Both the position numbers and the translations under genes were made by a program. The notes beneath the pieces are model-generated. The model did not search any database. It saw only the letters and a program-made list of their open reading frames with translations, and had not been told where the DNA came from. Positions 44,400-55,536 of a stretch of DNA of 64,000 nucleotides are shown in pieces (position 1 is the stretch's first letter; each line of letters begins with the position of its first letter). Source of the stretch: Thereva unica (Eukaryota > Arthropoda > Insecta > Diptera > Therevidae). The stretch is taken from NCBI GenBank assembly GCA_949987705.1, contig OX465283.1, positions 162,021,850 to 162,085,849 on the forward strand. Reading direction: 5' to 3'.

Positions 44400-44960
44400 C
44401 TGCTTCCTCTGTGTTATGTGGGTTCTTCTAGCCTAAGAAAAGAACCACCTCCTTCTTAACTCTCATTCTCCCCAGTTGGCCGGCTTACATCATTGCTTCA
44501 CGGGGTGGGTTCGGCTATATATCTGCTATCTCTTCTGGCATTTCTTTGCCTTTATCTACTTCTTTGCACTGTGCTTTGAGAGCCACTTCCTCCATTCTCC
44601 ACACGGACGTCCTCCGGTTTTAGCTGCACCTTTGTGACTTCTTCTAGCACAGTCCTGAGCTGTGCAAACCTCACGTATTTAAAGAGGACACGCTTTGAGC
44701 CTCCTTCTCGTCTGGGCATTCTGGACAGAGCGGTGAATCGTCCAACCTGAATCGGTAAAAGAACGCCCCTTTGGAACTGCGTGAGTTAGAAACTCACTCC
44801 ATCTTGTTCCTTCATACCTAACTCACTCCTCGAGTATATGTCCATTGCCCTTTAGTAGACTCCTCCACTTCTTTCCTATGCTTCAATGGACTGCCCACAC
44901 GCCATATTCCGTCGCACTGCCTTAGGAATCCCTGCTCGCACATTTAAGTCTAAGCGACAA
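44400..44960 (-). pseudogene. R1-clade LINE 3' end with CCHC-type finger
   Basis: On the minus strand: VEESTKGQWTYT near 44845-44880, then FRLDDSPLCPECPDEKE near 44700-44750, followed after a frameshift by RVLFKYVRFAQLRTVLEEV near 44635-44692. The CPECP...VLF layout is the gag-like zinc finger at the end of R1-type ORF2. Only this C-terminal scrap remains. Confidence 0.65.
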
Positions 44961-45244
44961 GCCACTAGGCAGACTACTGAACCTGTTTAAGCGATTGGAG
45001 ATAGTCTAATGTTGCGGGTATTGACTTGGAGGCAAGGAAGAGTTTATTTCGGTGTTGTAGCAAATGGTGTCGCTTCTAATTTTCGAAGACCCACCTCAAA
45101 TACGGAAGTTCTATTTGAGAAGTGGCCAAAAGTAGGATTCAGGCCGAGGCCTGGGGGAGGAATTTGCACCTCTTAAGAAAACCTAGCCCTGGCAAGCTTG
45201 TTTGAAGTTTTAGAATGTCGCGAAAGTGGTTTTACCAAGCGGTC

Positions 45245-45358
45245 CCCAACCACCATACTAGGTAGACCGGTTCTCGTCCGATTTCGTAGGTCAAGCAGCA
45301 TTGGACGTTATTAGTACTTAGTTGGGGGACTGCTTGATAAAACGATGCTCGCGTTGGA
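45245..45358 (+). rRNA. 5S rRNA-like copy (pseudogene or 5S-derived repeat)
   Basis: The sequence follows the insect 5S rRNA from start to end: CCAACCACCATACTA, then CGGTTCTCGTCCGAT, CAAGCAGCATTGGACG, TTAGTACTTAGTTGGGGGAC and TGCTTGATAAAACGATGC, closing with GCGTTGG. The length of about 114 bp fits one whole gene. The internal promoter regions are largely kept, but many scattered substitutions, including in stems, argue against a working ribosomal gene. No tandem neighbours or usual spacer are seen, so a dispersed pseudogene or a 5S-headed SINE is more likely. Confidence 0.65.
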
Positions 45359-47555
45359 AATGGTCAATTACGGATTTATTCGTATTTGTAGCAGAGACGT
45401 GAGTACTTCCGACGCGTTTATTTTTAGATAGCCAATAGCTTTGAGTTTAGTGAACAGAGCAACGTGCTAAACTCTATCAAGGATCTTGGAGTGGATATCT
45501 AGAGCAACCAAACTGGACTAACGTCAAATCGGTGCATACTCTTCTGTCAGACATAATAAAAGAGTTGGTTAGACTCTAGTCGCATCATAATCCCGAAGTA
45601 ATTGCTATGGTAGGGTAGTTGGAGGAGGGATTGCTCGTGCCACCTTTCCTGAAAAAGTTTCCAAAGGTCTGGATAGAAAAAGAGTAGGATAGCGCAAAGA
45701 GTTTATGCAGAGGTTTAGCTAAATTGCAGCGCGTGTATCTTTACGACCGTGGGGGGTACATTGTCAGAAAAAGTGTAATTGTTAACCTGTAAACACACCA
45801 ATATACTATCTCCTATAAAATAATCTATTTTGATCATTTTTCTCCTACAACCTAAAAAATATTTTAATGGAACATTCACAAAATTTTCGAACGTCAAAGT
45901 TTACCTAAAAATACAAGGTTGTATTGTTGGTGGTTGTCCATTTTAATACATCATCCACCCACTATGAAAAAAAAAATTCAATTTTCATACATTTTTGTGT
46001 CAGCCATAATCAATGACCCAAAAAAGCCTCTTTTAAAGCAAACATTTCCATCGCGTTTTGCGTTTTAATTAAATATTTTAAATCAAACTTTTTCTACCTT
46101 TATACAAAAAGCACAAAACACAAAAAAAAAAGAAAAGTAAAAAAAGGTGCTCTTGTGTAATCGCGTGTTTTCACTAAGGATTAAGGAGATTTATAAACCA
46201 TAACAAATTTTATCTGTTTTCCTGTTTTTTGTCGTTGTTTTTTATTTTCATTTTTTTTCTGTGTTATTTTTAAGATTTTAAAAGGTGTACACGAATACCT
46301 ATAATAATATCACAAAATGCTAAGCCTCCTGGGGTGTTGTCACGTTTACAAGGATCTAAGCAGACTTCGTGACCGGGGATAAATTATGTCGTTTTCCTTA
46401 ACTGACTAATTTATAAATATATTGCGTGCATTTGTTGAATTTCAAATGGGCTAACGAATTTTAAAGAAGAAGTCTTACACAAAAATTACGATCCTAAAAT
46501 CCCCTAAGACAATATAATAACAACACTACAGCAGCTCTACCCCCAAACACCACCCCCACGCTTTAGTCCTGGAATTGGAGACAAGGCGACACGCACCTCT
46601 TTTTTTAGGTAGGTACTCCTAAGACACAATACCAAAAAAAAAAAAAAAAAAAAGAAATAAAAAAAAAAGTAAAAACACTGAAAAACAAAAAGGACGAAAA
46701 AAACAACCATTTTGTGCCTTTCGCTTTTAGTGGCAACGAAATTACTTTTGCAGGACTCATTAGTAACCCCGTGGAGATCTCCGCAAAGTAAGTCCTGAAT
46801 GCAAAGCAACGCACACACACAGCAGGGGTGCACGTCCTTAATCAGAAAAATGTTTGCATTATGTCCTGTCCTGTTCATGGAAACTTTCCAGGCGGGCACC
46901 GGCGGCCCTGCTGTTGAGACTCGGCTTGTGTATTTCTTTTAATTCCTTTCCTTGTATTATCAGGACCATGAATAAAAGTGGGAGCCAATTTCATTTTATC
47001 AAGGACATAAATTAGTCCAGTTAAAGTGATAAACTCTCGCCCGTGACTTGATACTTATCCTTCTGGGGTGACCCTCTTCGATTCTAGCCAGAGAGAGCTC
47101 ATTTAGATGTTGCCAGTGTCTTTTTGGCCATCCTTATACTGGGTTAGTGGCGTGCTGGCGTGGTGGTGGTACTAGTGGTTAGTCCTTTTGGGATTCTGGG
47201 CACATAGGAATTTATACTTTTGCACAAATTTTTTGTTTTTTTTTTTTTGTTTCGTTCTTGTTGTTTCGTTCGGGGTTGTTTTCGGTGTGGAGTAACTTAA
47301 AAATTCGAAAGTTTATTTTTGAATGGATTTAAAAATTTATGGATTCTGGAATGCAGTCGATCATTTTTCGTCCTTTTTTGTTTTTTGTAAGAAATAAATT
47401 TTATGGGCAGTTTTAATTTTTATGGCAAGGACATGAAAGGGATTTTTTACGTAGACATTATTTTTATGCCTGACATTTATATCAGACCTTAAACGAAGCT
47501 TCCTTCATTCTTTTTGGTAGTCATTAGGTAGGTACTCCTTACCCAGAAAGACCGC
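45359..47555. other. Non-coding stretch
   Basis: AT-rich with poly-A tracts (46635-46680) and poly-T tracts (near 47230). Open frames on the minus strand at 46537-46899 read through the poly-A tract and are not credible genes. Confidence 0.5.
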
Positions 47556-47559
47556 GGTA

Positions 47560-48250
47560 GGGGTAATGTATCATAAGCAGTCACACTACCTCAGATTTCT
47601 AGTCCCGACCCAGATTCCGTATTCTGATTAAAGGTTTGTCACTTAAGCTTGTCTGGTCATGCAAGGTCACGCCAAACAACCAGACTCTGCTGTATTCTAT
47701 TGCAGGACAGTGACAGAAAACATGAAGGGTCCATTCGTTCTCCTAGAGGCAAGTACCCATTTCCTTTTGGATCCTTCAAAATTTGCAATTTAACGCGTAG
47801 TATGAGGCAACTAAGCCAACTTAAGTCCTGACATCATTTCTGCCGGGCCTTAATAATGCTCTGGCAACGTTGCGAGTTGGCCTAAGGCCCTGCGTTAACT
47901 GAAGTGGTGTGGCACTGACGTGGCAATGGCTCACCATGTGGAAACAAAGTGGCGTGGTAGTTAAATTGTGCCGAAGTGGTATTAATGTTATACTGCCGCA
48001 CCCCTTTGTTTCTACACAGCAGGACAAACCTCGCCACTGCCACGTCACTGCCACACCACTTCACTTGGCGCCCGATGAAAGTGGTGGGTGCCTCGGTTCC
48101 AGACTGATGAAAAGAATAGAAGTCCTGGTTTGGTCAGCGTGTCTGCCTTTTCATTATCCTCGAAATCCTGATGACCTGAGACCTAAGCAAAAACTATCCA
48201 ATTGATAGGACCTAACTTATTATAGGCGAGCATACTCCTCTTCTTCAGGA
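47560..48250 (-). pseudogene. LINE RNase H / zinc-finger end, interrupted by a MITE
   Basis: On the minus strand, ENEWTLHVFCHCPAI near 47690-47735 matches the CxLC...HVLCxCPAL finger at the end of I/R1/LOA-type ORF2. A KGRHADQ stretch near 48125-48150 resembles the GNEKADELA block of RNase H, which should lie shortly before it. The two are separated by the inverted-repeat unit 47901-48062, which appears to have inserted into the LINE. Confidence 0.5.
47901..48062. mobile_element. 162-bp foldback MITE with 30-bp inverted ends
   Basis: 47901-47930 and 48033-48062 are inverted repeats (28 of 30 matching), outer part GAAGTGGTGTGGCA. Pairing resumes inward: GTGGAAACAAAG near 47938 with CTTTGTTTCTACAC near 48004. 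The whole unit can fold into one long hairpin. No coding content. Confidence 0.7.
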
Positions 48251-48299
48251 ACAGTATCTATAGTGTCGAAGCAGTGAGCTCCATTGAACCTAAGGCTTT

Positions 48300-49935
48300 C
48301 TCTTCAAATCTTGGGATCCATGCCTGTCTTCTCTGTCTTGGAGCTAACCGGGCACCATACGAGCTCACCTTCTGGTACACCCAAGATAGATTTGCTTGTA
48401 TTTACACAAAAGGTGATCGAAACTTTGACTATGCGGGAAATGTCGTATAAGATCTCCGTTGCTTCGGCGAATATCAAGTTGGTTACGAAGAAGTTGACGT
48501 CGTATTGGAATACGCGTAGATCGTCGAATGCTTCGCGCATAATCGCGATCACAACATTGAAGAAAAGTGGCTAAGCTACGTTTTCTTGTCGGACACCGGT
48601 TTGAATCGATAGTTCTCCGGATAAGTTGCTGTGAATACGAACGCTGCTGGTTTAGCCATCGTACGGGCGCTTGGAGAAATTAGATGATTTTCAATGGCCC
48701 ATGTTCGGTTTCCAAATCTCTCCATAACCTGTTCCAATTAATGTAATCGAAAGCCTATTTGAAATCGAGGAGTTTTTGTGATAAGACATCGTGGAGTTGT
48801 GATAAGACATCTCCCTCGGCTTTGATCATCTCGGCGGTTGCTTGTTCTATTACTGGCGCCTTTCCATTTTTCAACGATGTTATTGCCTCGTCTTCAGTGT
48901 AATTGTCGGAACGGTGGGTTCATCGGCGTCTCGGTGCTGGGCCTTGTGGCGGATCGGCCGCAGCCGCCCACGGGAAGAAGTAACGGAAGTTCTATCCGAT
49001 TTTTTGATGTTGTCGTTTGTTGATGTAGTTTTGTCACCTTATCGTCGGATCGTCTGGTGCAGTGTACGGTACTTCGGCCGCAACGTTTTCCAGTAGGATT
49101 TCCGTTCCGATTTATTTCATTGTCGAACTTCTTTGCTCAATCGTCCGTATTGTTCGAACTCGACATGTTTCATTCGTTTCCGTTGATCGACGAGGTCAAC
49201 AACTGGCCTAAATCCATGGCTGCGTCCGTTTACGGATGGGTGAACACAACTCCCATTGGACCGCCAACAATGGACTCCAATAATTGCCATTCTTCTACAT
49301 CGATATCGTCCGGTATTGCGAGTGTCGCGAATTTGTTGGATAGTGCCATTTGAAACTGTCCCCCGATGGCCGGGTTCAGTCCAATTCTTCTTTGCTGGTG
49401 GTGGCACCGTTTTCTTCGTTCTTAGTAATCACATCTCTCGCTCGAATAAGATTCTGGTCCTTTCCGAAATCGGGACACCTACATCTTTGAGCGGCAATCT
49501 TGCGTTGATCAAAACGTATTCTAACACCGCCGAGTTGTTGACGGATGAATTTTGCCAGGTGAGTTGGTGTTTGAGTGGATGGTGGAAGATGCCAACGATC
49601 GACTGGTTTGATGCTGCGAATGAAAGGAGGCGTAAGCCGTTGTGGTTAACGACTCGGTGTCCGAATTTGCCCATACTTCCTTCCCAGCCTGTTCGATCTA
49701 CACCTGAATGTGCTTAAGTCTCTCGGGAGTATCATTAATTCGGTTCGAGTTATCGTATCCAGCTGTCTGTTGAAACTGATCGTAAAATTCGGACACGATA
49801 TGGTCTTGATCGTTACACCAAGGGTAAGTTATAATCGCCAAACGCTGGGATATCGGTTGGAATGCGATAACGCTGCTAGCAGCACGTTGATCGACCATAA
49901 AGTCGGCGCCGACCTCTCATCTTTCATCACCTGAA
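48300..49935 (-). pseudogene. RTE-like LINE remnant: endonuclease to reverse transcriptase
   Basis: Minus strand, in order: an endonuclease start with AASSVIAFQPISQRLAIITY near 49815-49877; EFYDQFQQT near 49770-49795; then GKFGHRVVNHNGLRLLSFAA near 49612-49672 and LTWQNSSVNNSAVLEYVLIN near 49500-49560 (apurinic-type endonuclease C-terminal part). Degraded finger sequence follows. After that come HSNLSGELSIQTGVRQ near 48590-48640, FFNVVIAIM near 48537-48563 and a corrupted FADD box (NLIFAEATEIL) near 48440-48475. There are numerous frameshifts and stops. The endonuclease motifs fit the RTE type that also ends at 35.8-36.6 kb. Confidence 0.7.
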
Positions 49936-52900
49936 TAGTAAAGCCTCATCGTTTCGTCGATTGTTGACGGGACGATCGTCAATATCCCGGATCTGGTAAG
50001 TCGTAGTTCCGATAGCGCAGCAACTGATTTCACTTCTCACCAGCATCATTGGTCCCCAGCACTGGCTCATCGGCTGCTCGGATGCAGTAGCTTTAAACCA
50101 TTGATCGATATATCACCAGCATCGTTCAGGCGTGCAGTATTTGGACCCTGAACAGCAGCATTTATTGGAGTGATACATCGGATGCCCCCATTGTGTGGAA
50201 TGTGTTTCGTCTATCCAGAGTTTGAATGATAAAATTGGCGTTGTCATAGACCATCTGCAAAACTCCTTGTTGATCAACAATAAAGAAAGGGCGCATAAAT
50301 AGCCGACATTTCACTTTAAATCGAGTTGCTTCATTGTACCACAAACAAAGCCCCATAGAAGGCAGGAAGGACATCCAAGATAGCACGTTTTTTACGTTTT
50401 CTTAGAAGAGCCCAAAGATCCCTGCTTTCAGCGCGCTTAACGCCGCAACCCCTAATCAGAAAATCAAGGTTTACTAATCTATTTTGAAGGAAATTTTGTT
50501 ATGTTTAATTTTATGTCATCTTCGAAAAACGTGTAGTTTGTAGAAATATAAGCGAAAAACTGAAAAAAGTGGGAAAAGCAAATACGGCTTAACATAAGTT
50601 ATTTATATGTTGCCAGACCAGTTGTTTTTTCGAAGTCATTATCTAGGCAGACTTCTATTTATTATCTGCCCAATTACCATATTTTCTATTTATTATCTGC
50701 CCAATTACCATATTTTTGACCTGGATTGGTCCTTGGATTGATAAGTGGTGTCGCTGCCATCAGTGATTGGTAACGTATTTTCAATTGGCGCCATCTATCG
50801 GGAAGATACAACAAACTCTTTCCTAGACCTCAGTCAAACATTTTAAACTAAACCTAGTCTAACGAATCTCCGTTAATCCTACGCAAACACCCGTTTTTTA
50901 AGTGACACAAAACAAATGTATATTAAAATACTCCGATTTCGAATCCTTTAAGATCCTTTTTTTCTAAATAATAGGAAGCAAATAACAAATAAAAAAGTAA
51001 ACAAGTGATAAAGGTTAAAGGCCAAATCTGGTTCACCCTTGCGACTACAAATCTGGTTTTCTGCATGAACGGCAGTCGGTAGTCGTGTCGGTAGTCGACT
51101 CCTTTTACAAATTCCCGAAAATTTAAAGGCAATAAAGAAAAGATATTCATGATAAATATGTTATTGCTTTGTTGTTTACCCGTGGTACACTTACGCAGAA
51201 CGGTCCAGTCCCGGCGACAGGATCCGCGGCGAGGGGAGTGGTGTGTATTCGTGCGTGTGTGTGTATGTATGAAGCCAGTGCCCAATTTAAATAGGGCCAT
51301 AAAGCTGTCGTTTAGATTTCAAAGGATACACTTGAGAAGCGCCATCCATGCGTGAATTTTGAGTATCATCGCCTGCGCCTTCAATTTCGGTTAAGCGCCC
51401 ACACACACTGATCTATCCTTATTCTCCGTTTTTTTTTGGCTTTTATCCCTTTTTGTCCTTATTTATTTTTTTTTTATTATTATTTCTCAAAATAAGAAAA
51501 GGAAGTATAAAGAAAGAAAGTAAAAAAAAAAATACGCCATCCCCGAAACCATTTATTTGTGTTAAATGTTCGTGAGCCCTGAAGCGTCTCGTAGCGATTC
51601 GTCCTGCTTTCATGATAGTACACAACAAACCGTTCATGCGTATCTATTTTCAAGGGTTTTCGGCGGTACAACATTCCCTCGCCAGAATTCCTCGTATCCT
51701 TCATAATAGTCCTCAAATAAATCGTGTCAAACATACATACGTGTTGAGAATATGTTAAAGTCGCGTGGCAGGACTGATTCGCTCCTTTCATAAAAGGACG
51801 AGAAATTCCCTTGGCTTGGAGTTGGAGACTGTGTGTGCTGCCATTAGAGGGCTACATTGAATAAGGCGCTGAAGCGGATGTATGTGCACTAGAGCAAAAT
51901 GTATTGCTGCTTGCTTGCAGCACCCCTCCCGACACCCCGCCGCCCCTGCATCTTTCTCTAGCGTCTTGTCCAGACTGCCGCTCCACCTCCCGGCATCAGT
52001 CGCCACTAACGATTACAACAAGGATACACCGCGCGCACCCTTCGTCCTTCTGCCGGTCTCTCATGTTGTGTGTGTATATTGGTTTGGGAAGTTGCCAGTA
52101 CAGGGGCGATGACGAAGGCATCCTTATCATGCAAAAGTGACCGGTACTTCAAGCTGGGAAAGGACTCGTTAAACTTTATCTGAGATCAACCGAGCAGCAA
52201 AGGTCATGCAATAGCCTCAGCTTAACTTTCGAGGGTTGTGCTCCTTTTTTGGCCGAAAATTCATGATTAATTTTTCAGAATTTAATTTTGTTGTATTCCA
52301 GGAAAGAGAACGAATGAATTAGGCAGCGGCGGCGCCCGGCGGGGCGGGTGGCTTTTCGAGCAGCACTTGAACAAAGAATTTGTGCTGTTTAGACGTGCTC
52401 GAAGGTACCAGAGCTGGAAATTAGCTTTGAACATTTCCATTAAATTACCATGGAATTTCAATTTCAATATGAATTTCTTTTTTTCTTAATAATATTAAAC
52501 TAAAAAAAAAGGAGATCCGGGATTCCTATGGGGTTTCGTCTAATTAATTGATTTAAATTAAAATTCTTTGCTAAGCTTAAGAGTGGATTCCCGAAATGAT
52601 TTCGAGCTGCTTACTTGTAATTGCTTAATACGAAACCACAAGCTTAGCAAGTTAATGACTAGAAATAACAGCGGGGTTCGTCCTGTGATAACCATCAGTA
52701 GATGGAGTAAAAGTTGATCTAGTTGAAAGGGGAAACACAATCCGATGGTTTTAAGCAGCGTCATTCACCAATAGTTTGTCATATGACAATGTATTTTGCA
52801 TTTGATGGTCTGCTTAAGATAACAAATAAATTTTACGTTTTTTAAGGCATCCATTTGCCATGACATTGAAACATGTATGACATAGAAACTGCTTCACATT

Positions 52901-53035
52901 AATCAACATAAAAACTACAATGAGAGAATACAGTACCTTTTCACTGAAAGATTCGTGACTGGATTTAATGACAAATACTCGTTTCATGTATGTTGATGGA
53001 TGTCAGTTAATATAGTTTCTTTCAACAATTTATGA
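49936..53035. other. Non-coding stretch
   Basis: No gene recognised. A perfect 31-bp tandem duplication occupies 50655-50685 and 50686-50716. A (TG)n-rich stretch lies near 51250 and a GC-rich island with GCGGCGGCGCCCGGCGGGG near 52326. The frame 51882-52140 (+) has no motif. Confidence 0.45.
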
Positions 53036-53039
53036 CGAA

Positions 53040-53335
53040 GGGGTGAATTCCAAAATGCATTGCTCTACTGAAATCTAGAATCCCCTGCCTACACGAATCC
53101 CCTGGCTCCCGCAACGCAAGGCTAGCCAACTTGGCTCACCCACATACAATGCAGACATCCGTTTCCAGCAAATTACGGTATAGAAGTTCGTTTTGTAAAT
53201 AGAACTACTCGATTGTGGAACTTCCTTTCGCAATTTGTGTTTCCGAGTTCATATAGAATCTCAGAGTTCAAACGCAAGTTTCATCGGCATCTACTCACGT
53301 ATCCTCCAGACCCCTAAACTATCCTTTCTACTCTA
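53040..53335 (+). pseudogene. LINE ORF2 C-terminal fragment (+ strand)
   Basis: The plus-strand translation near 53190-53318 reads RFVNRTTRLWNFLSQFVFPS then ISEFKRKFHRHLL. This is the same C-terminal block as in the minus-strand LINE at 26.4-27.3 kb (NRTTRLWNKLSQSVFPRF). Only the last ~100 codons are left. Confidence 0.65.
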
Positions 53336-53605
53336 TCATTCAGATCGAGATATCTAATATACATTGCACCATGACTTTAACGACATGACGGTCTAGTAGT
53401 GCAGAGGGTGATTCCTAAGCTTCATCGTATCACAAAAAACAAGCCGATTTTAATATTTCTCTTATTTTATGGAGCGCAAGTTAATTTAACAGCCCTGTTC
53501 AAAACTAGTTAATTGGTCTGTATCCCAGCCAGGACACCAACTGTACCAGAAAATACATCGGGGCTATAAAACTTATTCAGAAAAATGATCGTCCCATTCA
53601 TTCAC

Positions 53606-53937
53606 TTAAAAGCTTTTAAAAGCTTATGTTTAAACTTTGAAAGCTTGCAAAAGCTTAAAAGCTTTAGAGCTTTTTTAAGCTTTAGAGCTTTTTAAAGCTT
53701 TGGAGCATTTTAAAGCTTTAGAGCTTTTAAAGCTTTAGAGCTTTTTAAAGCTTTAGAGCTTTTTAAAGCTTAAAAGCTTTAGAGCTTTTCGAAGCTTAAA
53801 ACTGTAGAGCTTTTCGAAGCTTTAAAGCTTTAAAGCTTTAGAGCTTTTTAAAGCTTAAAAAAGGTTTAGAGCTTTTTAAAGCTTAAAAAAGGTTTTAGAG
53901 CTTTTTAAAGCTTAAAAGCTTTAGAGCTTTTTAAAGC
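53606..53937. repeat. Array of AAGCTTTAGAGCTTTTTA-type units (left arm)
   Basis: About twelve imperfect units of 18-25 bp, each near-palindromic around AAGCTT or GAGCTTTTTAAAGCTT. A shorter array of the same type in opposite sense lies at 55443-55536. Confidence 0.8.
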
Positions 53938-55442
53938 AAAAACGTCGAACGACGACTTTCGACACGTCGAGAACTTATGCAGTGACTTTCGTTGTGTCGA
54001 GTGTCGAATTGTGTCGAATCTCCGTACACACTGAATTCAACATGACACGACATGAAATTCTTGTTCATTAGGTGTCGAATTTGGTGTGTACGAATATTCG
54101 ACAAAAAATTTTTTGTCGATGGTCGTTTTGTAATGTCGTGTCGATGTCGAGTTTGGTGTGTAAGCAGCCAAAGTAGGTGAATTTTGGAAACCCGAAACGT
54201 TCAAAATCATAAGTGATTCAGGTCAATTGTTAACATAAACTGTAAGTCCAAATCCCATTGGAAAAAAGCAAAACACTGTGTTTGGTGAAAAGAATCAGAT
54301 GACACTTGTCGCTCTCTCTCCAATATACTTAAAACTATTCCCCCCACCAAGACATCGAATTATAATCGAATAAAACCAATAAAAGAAGTTGAACTATTGC
54401 ACAAAACACCACAAAACATAGTATCAATTTTAAAGGAACAAACTCGTCTAATAGCATTATTGCAAAAAAGATTCATAATTCAAGATAAACAACGGCGACA
54501 CTTTCTCATTAATAAGCAATCGTCGTATAACAGACTATGCCAGGACATGCATAGAATTGAAAGGCTTCGGAGTGCCACCAATAGAGGATGGACTCTATCA
54601 CGAGGAAAATCGTACTATTTTCAGGCTATTTTATATGCATGTGGTGCATACAAGGGCTAAAACGTGAAGTACTTATGGCTAACCTATGACCTGAGAAATG
54701 GGGACATGCATTTATTTTTAGAGAGAGAAAATAAAGTGAAGGTGGAGAAAGGATTTCAGATTCGATCAGGACGAGTAGAAAAAATTGTGAAGTTAAGTTT
54801 AAAATGGTTTTATTGGTGTTACACAGTAAATAGAGTTCGATTTAATATGTTTACTAAAGAGTATCGAAGGTGGATAAATACATAGTCTGGACGATATTAG
54901 CTAATATGGAATAATGTTTCCAGTTGATAGTTTTTTCTGAGTGAACAGATACAGAACAGAAGTTAGCGACTGTTAAAGCAAAATCATAAAGAAATTGTTG
55001 AAATTTTTGAATTCCAATACCCAACTATTACGAAGGGAGCAGAAAACTATGCTTAAAGGTTGGAAAAGGAGATTTCACTTCGTGCAGCAATCATGCGCTA
55101 GAAACATGATAGACTAATATACGTGTGGCCATCCCAGCCACCAAGAATTGTCCAGATTTACACCGGGAGGCAGACGAGATGAGAAACTGCATGCAGCTCA
55201 TAAGAATAACCATAATATGGTCTTGGCTTCGGTGTTCATATGTTGCCCAGAAGTATGCTTCCGCGTGTATTTTGGGCTTGGATTGTATACGACCATCATA
55301 AGGCCAAGAGACTTAGTGTGGTGTAAAAGAGCAATGTACAACAATTTCAAACCAGTATTAAGCAACATTTAGGCCGACCAAGAAATACATCGGAGTTTAA
55401 AACGTGAACAAGCGTTACAGCTTTTATTTTAGAAAGTTGCAA
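53938..55442. mobile_element. Interior of a possible foldback-type element
   Basis: Lies between two HindIII-rich arrays of related sequence whose outer flanks (CGTCCCATTCATTC and, inverted, CGTCAGTCATACGTTC) are similar. Short open stretches at 54397-54660, 54664-54885 and 55148-55372 (+) follow each other but show no family I recognise. A 138-bp inverted-repeat unit is at 54025-54162. Confidence 0.35.
54025..54162. repeat. 138-bp inverted-repeat unit with central palindrome
   Basis: Ends TACACACTGAATTC... (54025-54053) and its imperfect inverse (54133-54162). A third inverted copy of the same motif lies at about 54070-54090, and a perfect 22-bp palindrome (arms TCGACAAAAAA/TTTTTTGTCGA) lies at 54098-54119. 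Probably a small MITE. Confidence 0.6.
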
Positions 55443-55536
55443 CTTTTAAAAGCTTAAGAGCTTAAAAGCTTAAGAGCTTTTAAAAGCTTAAAAGCTTAAG
55501 AGCTTTTAAAAGCTTGGCTTAAGAGCTTTTTAAAAG
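55443..55536. repeat. AAAAGCTTAAGAGCTT array (right arm)
   Basis: About five units of TTTTAAAAGCTTAAGAGCTT type, the shorter counterpart of the array at 53606-53937. Confidence 0.75.

Noticed and set aside
46537..46899. 120-codon minus-strand frame with a hydrophobic run
   Set aside because: The hydrophobic part is a translated poly-A/T tract (Phe/Lys repeats); not a protein gene.
51882..52140. Two overlapping + strand frames
   Set aside because: No motif, and they also overlap a minus frame; no splice or promoter context.
53606..55536. CRISPR-like array
   Set aside because: Units are contiguous without unique spacers and near-palindromic; the window is eukaryotic.
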